Assembly: GCA_024579835.1 (NCBI GenBank)
Contig: CP102060.1
Span: 1,488,001-1,552,000, forward strand
Direction of reading: 5' to 3'
Origin: Clostridiaceae bacterium HFYG-1003
GTDB lineage: Bacteria > Bacillota > Clostridia > Clostridiales > Clostridiaceae
DNA: 64,000 nt
Shown here: positions 1 to 6,648 of the stretch, one piece after another
Numbering within the stretch: position 1 is the first letter of the stretch
Layout of the letters: the number at the start of each line of letters is the position of its first letter
Position numbers and translations under genes: made by a program
Notes under the pieces: generated by a model
Told to the model about the DNA's origin: nothing
The model's database searches: none
The model's input: only the letters and a program-made list of their open reading frames with translations

Positions 1-1
1 T

Positions 2-829
2 GAAGCCGACTTGAAAAAGCGCCTGGGCTACAGCGAATCGGAATTTGCCCAGCTAAAAAGCATTCCATATGAAGAAGTGTCGATTACTTCAAATTACGGC
101 TATCAGATCAACGGCCGCTTATTTGATCTAAAGTCAGATAAAAGCGTTATTCTGCTGCACCGGGAAGGCCGAAACCTCATTGCCTCCTATAAATTCCTCC
201 AGTTATACCGAAAGCTTGGGTACAACGTCCTGATGTGCGACGCCAGATATCATGGTACCAGTGGCGGACTCAACTATACTTATGGCTATTTCGAGCGATG
301 GGATCTGAAAGCTCAGGCTGATTTGATGTTCCAGCGGTATGGATCCGACTCGCTCCTTGGCTTTCACGGGGAATCAGGCGGAGCTGCTACTGCTCTCATG
401 ACGCTCTATCAGGATGAACGGATCGGCTTTGCCATTGCCGATTCTTCATTTTCAGAACTTCTGGAAGTCATGCTGGGACTTGAGGAGCGACTCCTTGGAA
501 CCCGTTCCAAAAAGCTGCTGATGCTCATTGACCAGATTATCAAACGGCGTGCCGGTTTTTCTTTGGCAAATGTTTCACCCCTCACCGAAATTCAGGCCCT
601 GGAAGTGCCTGTCCTGTTCATCCATTCCGGTGCGGATCAGATGGTCCCCCCCAAAATGTCCAAGATCCTGGCCAGCTTCAAACTAGGATACAATGAGATC
701 TACATCGCCCCCGACTCCCCTCACCTGTTAGGCTATTATCAGCATCGGGAAGAATATGAACGAAGAGTCGAGGCATTCCTTGACAACACCGAGAACCTTT
801 ACCGTCGATTCCACAAAACGTATATTTAA
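2..829 (+). CDS. alpha/beta hydrolase, 5' end cut by window edge
   Basis: Serine-hydrolase-fold protein. The reading frame is open back to the first bases, so the true start is probably outside the window; a TTG at 11 is the first possible internal start and has no clear ribosome site. Counting from that TTG, the nucleophile elbow is G-E-S-G-G with Ser122. A later stretch HSGADQMVPP offers the acidic residue and PDSPHLLGYY the histidine, in the usual order for the fold. There is no obvious signal peptide in the visible part. It resembles the bacterial YqkD-like hydrolases of unknown substrate. A hairpin follows the stop by a few bases, so it ends a transcription unit. Confidence 0.8.
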   Translation, partial: EADLKKRLGYSESEFAQLKSIPYEEVSITSNYGYQINGRLFDLKSDKSVILLHREGRNLIASYKFLQLYRKLGYNVLMCDARYHGTSGGLNYTYGYFERWDLKAQADLMFQRYGSDSLLGFHGESGGAATALMTLYQDERIGFAIADSSFSELLEVMLGLEERLLGTRSKKLLMLIDQIIKRRAGFSLANVSPLTEIQALEVPVLFIHSGADQMVPPKMSKILASFKLGYNEIYIAPDSPHLLGYYQHREEYERRVEAFLDNTENLYRRFHKTYI

Positions 830-831
830 CG

Positions 832-862
832 AAACAGCCGACTCCAGTGGAGCCGGCTGTTT
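832..862 (+). terminator. hairpin after the hydrolase gene
   Basis: Near-perfect inverted repeat (AAACAGCCG-A-CTCC, loop AGT, GGAG-C-CGGCTGTTT) starting 3 bases after the stop. The trailing T run is short (TTT), so it is a plausible but weak intrinsic terminator. Confidence 0.6.
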
Positions 863-870
863 CCTGTATA

Positions 871-970
871 CGGTGTGTGATGTAACCAGGGAAACTGTAA
901 TGTACTCATGGTGACTGTGATGTACACATGGAGACTGTGATGTTCCCGTGGTGAGTGGTTAGCTTGGATG
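871..970. repeat. degenerate 20-bp tandem repeat, about five units
   Basis: Units start at 871, 891, 911, 931 and 951. The three central ones are closest, sharing ACTGTGATGTACNCATG-like cores (ACTGTAATGTACTCATG, ACTGTGATGTACACATG, ACTGTGATGTTCCCGTG). The first and last are eroded. No transposase gene is nearby. The motif resembles the multiple short repeats at the tips of IS21-family elements as I recall them, so a relic end is possible. Confidence 0.6.
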
Positions 971-1026
971 TTTATTTTGTGATAATTGATCCGCACTGAT
1001 CTCAACGAATAATTGGAGTCTTCCGC

Positions 1027-1055
1027 TTTACATTAGAACATTTGTTCGATATAAT
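1027..1055 (+). promoter_or_regulatory. SOS-regulated promoter with LexA box
   Basis: A -35 TTTACA (1027-1032), 17-bp spacer and perfect -10 TATAAT (1050-1055). The palindrome GAACATTTGTTC (1036-1047) fills the spacer and matches the Gram-positive LexA/DinR operator GAAC-N4-GTTC. A bound repressor there would block polymerase, which fits a damage-inducible polymerase gene downstream. Confidence 0.85.
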
Positions 1056-1106
1056 GAAGCTGAAGATCCAGTTCATGGATCCAGTGAAACCAACAGGAGG
1101 CGGCTC

Positions 1107-2350
1107 ATGGAATCCATTATTCTGCATGTTGATGTTAACTCAGCTTATTTGGCCTGGAGCGCCGTCTGGGATCTGGCTCACGGTGCTGTCCGAGATCTTC
1201 GGAAGCTGCCTGCCATCGTGGGCGGGGATCCGGAAAACCGGCACGGCATTGTTCTGGCCAAGTCAGTACCTGCCAAAGCCTTTGGCATCGTGACAGGTGA
1301 GACGCTGTTCTCTGCGTTGGCGAAGTGTCCTGATCTAGTGATTGTGCCTCCACGTTATCAGGTCTACGTCAAAGCCAGTGAGGCCATGGTCGAAATCCTG
1401 TCCGCTTACAGCCCCGTGCTGGAACGGTACTCCATCGATGAGTGCTTTCTGGATATGGGGCCGCTGGCCCGACCGGAAGCGCTACGCATCGCTCACCAGA
1501 TTCGACGTGAAATCAAACGGACTTTGGGTTTCACTGTGAATGTTGGAATCGGAACCAACAAGCTGTGCGCGAAAATGGCCTCCGATTTTAAAAAACCTGA
1601 TCTGGTCCATACGCTATATCCTGAGGAAGTCGAAGTCAAACTGCACGGACTGCCGATTGAAGACCTTTTTATGGTTGGTCCGGCACTGGCCAAACGGCTG
1701 CGAAACATCAACCTCTCAACCATTGGTCAGCTGGCTCGCTGCGATCGTGGTTTTTTGGCCGGTCAATTCGGCAAAATCGGCATGGTTATCTGGAATTTTG
1801 CCTGGGGCAGAGATTCCTCCAAAGTTCATCCGGAGGGCACGTTGGAGACAAAAGGCATGGGAAATTCAACCACCCTGCCTCACGATCTCACCGAACGTCA
1901 AGCCTGCCACCGCACGCTGCTGTCTCTGCTGGAAACCCTGGTGCCGCGACTCAAGGCAGCCGGTTTCCATACGACCTGCGTTGCGGTTCACTACACCACC
2001 ACTGACTTCAAAACCCGGCGGCGTCAGCGTCAGCTGCCCCAGCAGACGGATTCCATGACTGCGCTTTATGAGATTGCCAGGGCCCTCTTTGATGAAATAT
2101 GGGAGGGTCAGGCTGTTCGCAAACTCGGCGTCTCCTTCTCCCATCTGAGATCCAATCAGGTGGTTCAACTGTCTTTGCTTGATCTGGAACAGATTCAAAA
2201 AAAGAGAAGCTGGACGATACTGTACTGCAGATCCGGCAGCGTTTTGGGGATGATTCACTCATCCGGGGCACCTTCATCTCATCTGATACGAAACCATTCT
2301 CCGGCGGAGTGGATGAACCGGGCTTCAAATTTATGAACAGTAATCTGTAA
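1107..2350 (+). CDS. dinB: Y-family translesion DNA polymerase with a -1 frameshift near its end
   Basis: Error-prone lesion-bypass polymerase. N-terminal HVDVNSAYLAW carries the first catalytic acidic residue of the palm and YSIDECFLDM the second cluster. A helix-hairpin-helix thumb (FMVGPALAKRLRNI) and a little-finger domain follow. Start ATG is preceded by AGGAGG. The zero frame ends at 2336 with an off-family tail after residue 366. At 2197-2204 the codons read cAA AAA AAG, the slippery heptamer A AAA AAG. Shifting back one base gives a 48-residue tail containing LDDTVLQIRQRFGDDSLIRG, ending at 2350, which matches the conserved tail of the UvrX/YqjW-like branch as I recall it. This may be programmed frameshifting, a one-base deletion in an A tract, or a sequencing error. 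The unit is SOS controlled. Confidence 0.88.
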
Positions 2351-2363
2351 GGCAGGGTAAACC

Positions 2364-2627
2364 ATGGAAGTATTATTGATTCCCATTGAGGTGGTAGCCA
2401 CCTTTTCCAGAGACGGCCGGATCACCCCCCTTCGCTTCCGCGTTATTCTGTCCGATGCCGGTTATGAAACGATCATGGTTGATCAGATCAGCCGCCGCCG
2501 CCGGGAACGCAGCGGAAAATCATTCATTGACATCTATACCTGCAGCGGACCGGTACAGGAACAGATCCGGATGTTTGAACTGAAATATGAGATTTCCACC
2601 GGCGAGTGGTTTCTCTATCGCATGTAG
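2364..2627 (+). CDS. small conserved protein downstream of the Y-family polymerase
   Basis: 87 residues, beginning 13 bases after the frame-restored polymerase stop, with AAGGCAGG as ribosome site, so almost certainly co-transcribed under the LexA promoter. The protein is beta-rich with a basic patch (SRRRRERSGKS) and ends in an aromatic-rich strand (ELKYEISTGEWFLYRM). No catalytic motif or membrane segment is visible. Similar small proteins with a PIEV...DG...PLRFR opening and a KYEL...WYLYKM ending sit next to DinB in other Clostridia as far as I recall. The function is unknown; the SOS context suggests an accessory role in damage tolerance. Confidence 0.8.
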   Translation: MEVLLIPIEVVATFSRDGRITPLRFRVILSDAGYETIMVDQISRRRRERSGKSFIDIYTCSGPVQEQIRMFELKYEISTGEWFLYRM

Positions 2628-2630
2628 AAC

Positions 2631-2687
2631 CGAACAAGGCCTGGAGCAGTTGAATGCTCCAGGCCTTGTTCGATTCATTCGTTTTTT
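2631..2687 (+). terminator. strong intrinsic terminator of the dinB unit
   Basis: Perfect 18-bp stem (2631-2648 with 2655-2672), 6-base loop, followed by ATTCATTCG and TTTTTT. It lies between convergent genes and ends transcription on the plus strand. Confidence 0.88.
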
Positions 2688-2699
2688 AATGTGGTTTAT

Positions 2700-4223
2700 T
2701 TATCTTGGACCATCCCAGCCTTTGGGGTATTGGAGAACTTTACGCTCGAAATACCATTTTTTATTCACCTGGCTGCCGACGCCCGTTCCGATCCGGCGGA
2801 TTCCGTCTGAACGGCGATAGGTATTGTCCGTATACAGTTTGCGACTGATCAGCTTGCCGTTTTTATAAGTCAGCTTGTAGACTCGGGCTGACGAACCGTT
2901 ATGGGGGACGGGATCCAGCACAATGGCTCCCTTGGGAATCGTAGGGTCTTTCATTTCCTTGATCTCAGCCTTTTCTTCTTTGTACACTTCCTGTTCGTAC
3001 TTGTAGGAATAACCGCCCATGGCGTCGGCTGCTCCGTAGACATTGAAGGTCAATGTGTCTCCGTCGGCACTTGTCGTGATGTAGATCGGATCATCAAAAG
3101 GGTTTTTAAAGCGCAGATCCAGACTTGGTGCATAAATGACGGCATCCATGCCTGGAGGCAGGTACCCAATGCTCATTCCGTGATTTTTCCGCTGAGTCGG
3201 GGTAATGCCAAGCTTCAGAATAACATTGTACATGGTGGAAGAAACCTGACAGACTCCGCCGCCTGGTTCCGAAACCATGTCCAGTCCGACATATACACCG
3301 GAGTTCTGGAAGCCGTTGGATGTTCCGGCACCGCCGCCGATGGACTGATTAAAGGAGAATTCCTGACCCGGCATGATCAGACTGCCGCTGATCTTGCCCG
3401 CGGCATGCTTGACATTGAATTTTCTCGCGTCATAGGACCAGCCGTAGTTAGAGGAAAATCTGGCAATCCGTTTGTCGATCGCATCAAGCTGTGCCTGAGT
3501 GATGGTAACCGGAATTTTCGTGACCGGAACTTCTATGTAGGGATTGTTTTTCGGACTGAAGTCCACCGCTTCGCGGACAGCTGCCTGGAAGGCATCCCGA
3601 TCAAGCACCTCTTCTGTGGCGCCGGATTTGAGCACCACTTTGCCATCAACCCGTTTGGCGGCAAACTGATGAGACAGAGCCGTCAGATTTTCCTGGATCT
3701 CTTCCATCATTTCCAGCACATAGCCATCATTGAATACCAGAACCGGGTCCAGTTCCAGGGGTTTTCCCTCCTCGATAAACTTCAGTTTCTCTTCGTCGGT
3801 GGCATCCTTGCCGTTGGCCAGGGCTTGCTGATAGACGGTTTCATCAATTGCTACTTCCAGTTTATTGTAGCTCATGTAGTTTTTCTTGTTGGCGTAGGAA
3901 AAACGAACCCGGCGGTCTTTTAATGGATCCATCAGTTCTTTTTCCACTTTTTTCTTTGCCTGATCGAGTGTAAGTCCGGAAACATCAATTTTATTAATGG
4001 TGGTTCCTGGATAAATCTTTTCTTCCCACTCTTTGAGTTTCGCCTGATCTTCTGGTGCCAGCGGCGGTTTTGTTGCCACCGGTACAGTTGTCGCGACGGA
4101 TTGAGTCTGAGCGGGCTGGGTCACGGGAACTGTCTGGTTCGGGTTTCCCGGTGTAACTTCCATGGCACAGCCGCCAAGCACCAGCAGGATTGCCGGAATG
4201 ATCAGTAATTTTGTCTTTTGCAA
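2700..4223 (-). CDS. VanW-family lipoprotein with G5-like C-terminus
   Basis: Predicted surface lipoprotein of 507 residues. The start is TTG at 4223: GGAGG lies 6-7 bases upstream and the product then begins with a short basic segment, a hydrophobic core and the lipobox LGGC. An in-frame ATG at 4310 would run without a ribosome site. After a Pro/Thr-rich linker come two peptidoglycan-binding-like modules (from TINKIDVSGLTLDQAKKKVE), then the VanW domain (SLIMPGQEFSFNQ, EPGGGVCQVSSTMYN), then a G5-like module (LTYKNGKLISRKL). Such proteins are cell-wall associated in Firmicutes; VanW's biochemical activity is not settled. It lies 68 bases downstream of ccdA, in the same direction. Confidence 0.85.
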   Translation of the reverse strand: MQKTKLLIIPAILLVLGGCAMEVTPGNPNQTVPVTQPAQTQSVATTVPVATKPPLAPEDQAKLKEWEEKIYPGTTINKIDVSGLTLDQAKKKVEKELMDPLKDRRVRFSYANKKNYMSYNKLEVAIDETVYQQALANGKDATDEEKLKFIEEGKPLELDPVLVFNDGYVLEMMEEIQENLTALSHQFAAKRVDGKVVLKSGATEEVLDRDAFQAAVREAVDFSPKNNPYIEVPVTKIPVTITQAQLDAIDKRIARFSSNYGWSYDARKFNVKHAAGKISGSLIMPGQEFSFNQSIGGGAGTSNGFQNSGVYVGLDMVSEPGGGVCQVSSTMYNVILKLGITPTQRKNHGMSIGYLPPGMDAVIYAPSLDLRFKNPFDDPIYITTSADGDTLTFNVYGAADAMGGYSYKYEQEVYKEEKAEIKEMKDPTIPKGAIVLDPVPHNGSSARVYKLTYKNGKLISRKLYTDNTYRRSDGIRRIGTGVGSQVNKKWYFERKVLQYPKGWDGPR

Positions 4224-4290
4224 TTCAAACCTCCATGATTCGGGACATCCTGTCGATGAACCCGCCTGTTCCATGCTGTCATAAACAGAT

Positions 4291-4965
4291 TTAATAGAAT
4301 ACATTGGCATAAAAAGTAAAACGGTCCAATACCATCAGAATTCCCATGATTATCAGAAAGATCCCAGAAATTAGACTGATGGTCTCGTAATGTCGGCGGA
4401 CACCTTGAAACACGCCGGTCAGATTGTTGAATAAAAGTGCGGTAACAAGGAAAGGAATACCAAGCCCCAGGCTGAAAATGAGCAGTTTGAATCCTCCGAT
4501 CCAGACTGTGGCAGAATTCCCGGCCTGGATGAGAGCCGCGCCGAGAAATGCTCCCAGACAGGGACTCCATCCAAAAGATATGATAACACCAAACAGGAAG
4601 GATGAAAAGAAGGTCTGTCTGGCCGCCGGGCCATGGAATCGAAAATCACGATTCATCCAGCTGATCTTCAAAATACCCGTCATATTGAGCCCGAACAGGA
4701 TCAGGAGTCCCCCGCCGACGCGCTGCAGGAGAAGACGCTCGGCAATTAAAAATTTGGCCAGAGTGGTGGCCGTCAGACCCAGACTGACAAAAACCACCGT
4801 AAAACCCAGGATGAAGCCCAGGGCGTTGGTTATCAGGGTCTTCTGGTTCTGTTCTCCCTGACCTGCCAGATAGCTGATGTAAACCGGAATCATCGGCAGA
4901 AAACAAGGTGAAATGAATGCCAGCATCCCTTCGATGAGCAACAGGATCAGTTCCGATGCATCCAT
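4291..4965 (-). CDS. ccdA: CcdA-type thiol-disulfide transmembrane transporter
   Basis: Integral membrane protein of 224 residues with about six hydrophobic segments. It carries the paired cysteine motifs of the CcdA/DsbD-beta family: FISPCFLPMIP (Cys21) in the first segment and FGWSPCLGAF in the fourth. It moves electrons from cytoplasmic thioredoxin to an extracytoplasmic thiol protein. The start is 3 bases after the stop of the TlpA-like gene, so the two are translated from one message and are the natural donor-acceptor pair. The cytochrome c role of some CcdA proteins is not supported here, since no cytochrome genes are seen. Confidence 0.9.
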   Translation of the reverse strand: MDASELILLLIEGMLAFISPCFLPMIPVYISYLAGQGEQNQKTLITNALGFILGFTVVFVSLGLTATTLAKFLIAERLLLQRVGGGLLILFGLNMTGILKISWMNRDFRFHGPAARQTFFSSFLFGVIISFGWSPCLGAFLGAALIQAGNSATVWIGGFKLLIFSLGLGIPFLVTALLFNNLTGVFQGVRRHYETISLISGIFLIIMGILMVLDRFTFYANVFY

Positions 4966-4968
4966 GGC

Positions 4969-5607
4969 TTACTCCAGGTAGCTCAGGCCTTCAAGAACCT
5001 GTGACTTCTTGAGCATGCCCTGCTGATAGATATGGATCTGACCTTCCTCATCGACGAAAATTGTGGTGGGAATGCTGCTGATCTCAAGCATTTGGGCAAA
5101 ATCCATATCTTCATCGTACAGCATGGTGGTGAACTCAAGGTTATTATCCTTCAAAAATCGATCTGCATTTTCCCTGGTCTCCAGTCCACCCTGGATATTT
5201 ACCATGACGATTTGATAGTCATCCCCGGCTTCCCGGTCCAGTTCCGCAAAATCCGGCATCTCAGCCTTGCATGGTCCGCACCAGCTGGCCCAGGCATTGA
5301 TAATGGTCTTTTTTCCGCGGAACGAGGACAGCTTCACTGTGTTGCCCTGAGCATCATAGACTGTTGCATCGGGCAGCATGACCGTTGGACGCTCTCCGGT
5401 CGAACCCGTAGGCTGAGTAGAAGCTCCTGTTGCCGGCGGGATTGTAGCCGCTGACGGCTGGGTCACATTCGGACCCGAGGTTGTTATATTCCCGGCCACC
5501 CCTTCCAGAGTTCCTTTTTTCACGTTTGCGTCATAAACGAGTTTCAGGCCTCCCAGAATGGCGATAAAAACAATAATCGCCAGAATTGATTTGATTTGCC
5601 TATTCAT
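4969..5607 (-). CDS. membrane-anchored TlpA/ResA-like thioredoxin
   Basis: 212 residues. An uncleaved N-terminal signal anchor (about residues 7-24) is followed by a Thr/Pro/Gly-rich linker and a thioredoxin fold with active site W-C-G-P-C (Cys110, Cys113) in NAWASWCGPCKAEMPDF and a cis-proline site ISSIPTTIFVD. It reduces disulfides outside the membrane using electrons passed by CcdA. The start is set by AGAAGGAGA about 9 bases upstream. It is the first gene of the tlpA-ccdA pair. Confidence 0.9.
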   Translation of the reverse strand: MNRQIKSILAIIVFIAILGGLKLVYDANVKKGTLEGVAGNITTSGPNVTQPSAATIPPATGASTQPTGSTGERPTVMLPDATVYDAQGNTVKLSSFRGKKTIINAWASWCGPCKAEMPDFAELDREAGDDYQIVMVNIQGGLETRENADRFLKDNNLEFTTMLYDEDMDFAQMLEISSIPTTIFVDEEGQIHIYQQGMLKKSQVLEGLSYLE

Positions 5608-5678
5608 GATGGTGAATCTCCTTCTGACTCCGTCGGTAATCCATTCATTCTTAATTCCGGGAGTCTTTCTTTCCTCCT

Positions 5679-5706
5679 ATTATACCAAAATTTGATTGCA
5701 TCAAAT
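5679..5706 (-). promoter_or_regulatory. tlpA-ccdA promoter with palindrome in the spacer
   Basis: Minus-strand TATAAT (5684-5679) lies about 72 bases before the tlpA start. Directly upstream is a perfect palindrome ATTTGAT-TGC-ATCAAAT (5690-5706), which covers most of the -35 to -10 spacer. The -35 hexamer is poor. The palindrome may be an operator; the binding protein is unknown. Confidence 0.5.
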
Positions 5707-5746
5707 TGATCTGCCGGCCTTTCACCATGAAAGTTCACGCAACGTA

Positions 5747-5796
5747 TACAAAACCCCCTGTCAGATCGGAAACATTTCCAGACTGACAGAGGGGTC
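5747..5796 (-). terminator. transaldolase terminator
   Basis: On the minus strand, CCCCTCTGTCAG pairs with CTGACAGGGGG (one bulge) around a loop of about 19 bases and is followed by TTTTGT. It starts about 15 bases past the transaldolase stop. Confidence 0.75.
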
Positions 5797-5809
5797 TCAG
5801 ACTGATGGA

Positions 5810-6457
5810 TTACAGGTTTTTAACGCCTTCCCAGTCTTTCAGGAACCGTTCGATTCCAGACGTGGTCAGCGGATGGTTCAGTGATTCCATGAGAACTTTA
5901 TAGGGAACCGTTGATATATCAGCGCCAGCCAGTGCTGCCTGGGCGATATGACGGCGATTGCGGATCGAAGCCGCAATAATCTCGGTATCGATATCGAACA
6001 TGTTGAAAATAGTGGCGATTTCTTCAATGAGGAGAACGCCGTCTATGCCCATATCATCGACACGGCCGATGAACGGAGAAACGTAGGCGGCACCAGCACG
6101 GGCAGCTGCCAGAGCCTGTTCGGCGGAGAAGACCAGTGTTACATTGACCTTGATGTTCTCTTTCTTGAACTGATGAGTCGCCTTTAAACCTTCTGCCGTC
6201 ATCGGAACTTTAATGACGATATTAGGATGGATTTTAACCAGTTCCCGGCCTTCCTTCAGCATTCCGTCTGCCTCGAGTGAGACTACTTCCGCTGAGATGG
6301 GTCCATCGACCAGTTCGGTAATTTCCTTAATGACATCTTCGAATTTTCTGCCTTCCTTGGCGATCAGGGAAGGATTGGTGGTGACGCCAGAGAGCAGGCC
6401 GAGCTCTGCTGCCTTGCGGATTTCTTCAACGTTTGCTGTGTCTATAAAATATTTCAT
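5810..6457 (-). CDS. tal: transaldolase, short TalC/Fsa-type
   Basis: 215 residues, the usual size of the small decameric transaldolase / fructose-6-phosphate aldolase family. The N-terminus [13 protein letters not shown] supplies the Asp of the TIM barrel, [13 protein letters not shown] is the phosphate-site signature, and the Schiff-base lysine is Lys83 in NIVIKVPMT. The enzyme moves a dihydroxyacetone unit between sugar phosphates in the non-oxidative pentose phosphate pathway; true transaldolase and F6P aldolase activity cannot be told apart by eye. Ribosome site TGGAGGT precedes ATG. It is a single gene with its own terminator. Confidence 0.92.
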   Translation of the reverse strand: MKYFIDTANVEEIRKAAELGLLSGVTTNPSLIAKEGRKFEDVIKEITELVDGPISAEVVSLEADGMLKEGRELVKIHPNIVIKVPMTAEGLKATHQFKKENIKVNVTLVFSAEQALAAARAGAAYVSPFIGRVDDMGIDGVLLIEEIATIFNMFDIDTEIIAASIRNRRHIAQAALAGADISTVPYKVLMESLNHPLTTSGIERFLKDWEGVKNL

Positions 6458-6600
6458 AGCTACCTCCAGATTAGATCATTTTTTTCCAATAACATCATAC
6501 CATATTCTCTTTCATAGTCGAGAGGAAATCCTTCGATCCCGAACAGAGCCGCCTTGCCGGATGGCTGTCCCTGGCGATTCATGGCAGCGTGGGCAAAAGC

Positions 6601-6632
6601 AAGGAAACCAGGAGGATTCCCGGTTTCCTTAT
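6601..6632 (-). terminator. PFOR terminator
   Basis: Minus-strand AAGGAAACC and GGTTTCCTT form a 9-bp stem around a 12-base loop, followed by GCTTTTGC. It is placed about 17 bases after the PFOR stop. Confidence 0.72.
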
Positions 6633-6648
6633 TTGACTTATTCAGGGT

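Noticed and set aside
1540-2058. 172-codon frame inside dinB
   Set aside because: Out-of-frame overlap with the polymerase palm and thumb domains; no homology visible.
2901-3923. 340-codon open frame opposite the VanW gene
   Set aside because: Antisense shadow: no ribosome site, no recognisable fold, and the other strand codes for a complete VanW lipoprotein.
4224-4310. Upstream ATG start for the VanW lipoprotein
   Set aside because: It would bury the lipoprotein signal and has no ribosome site; TTG 4223 follows GGAGG.
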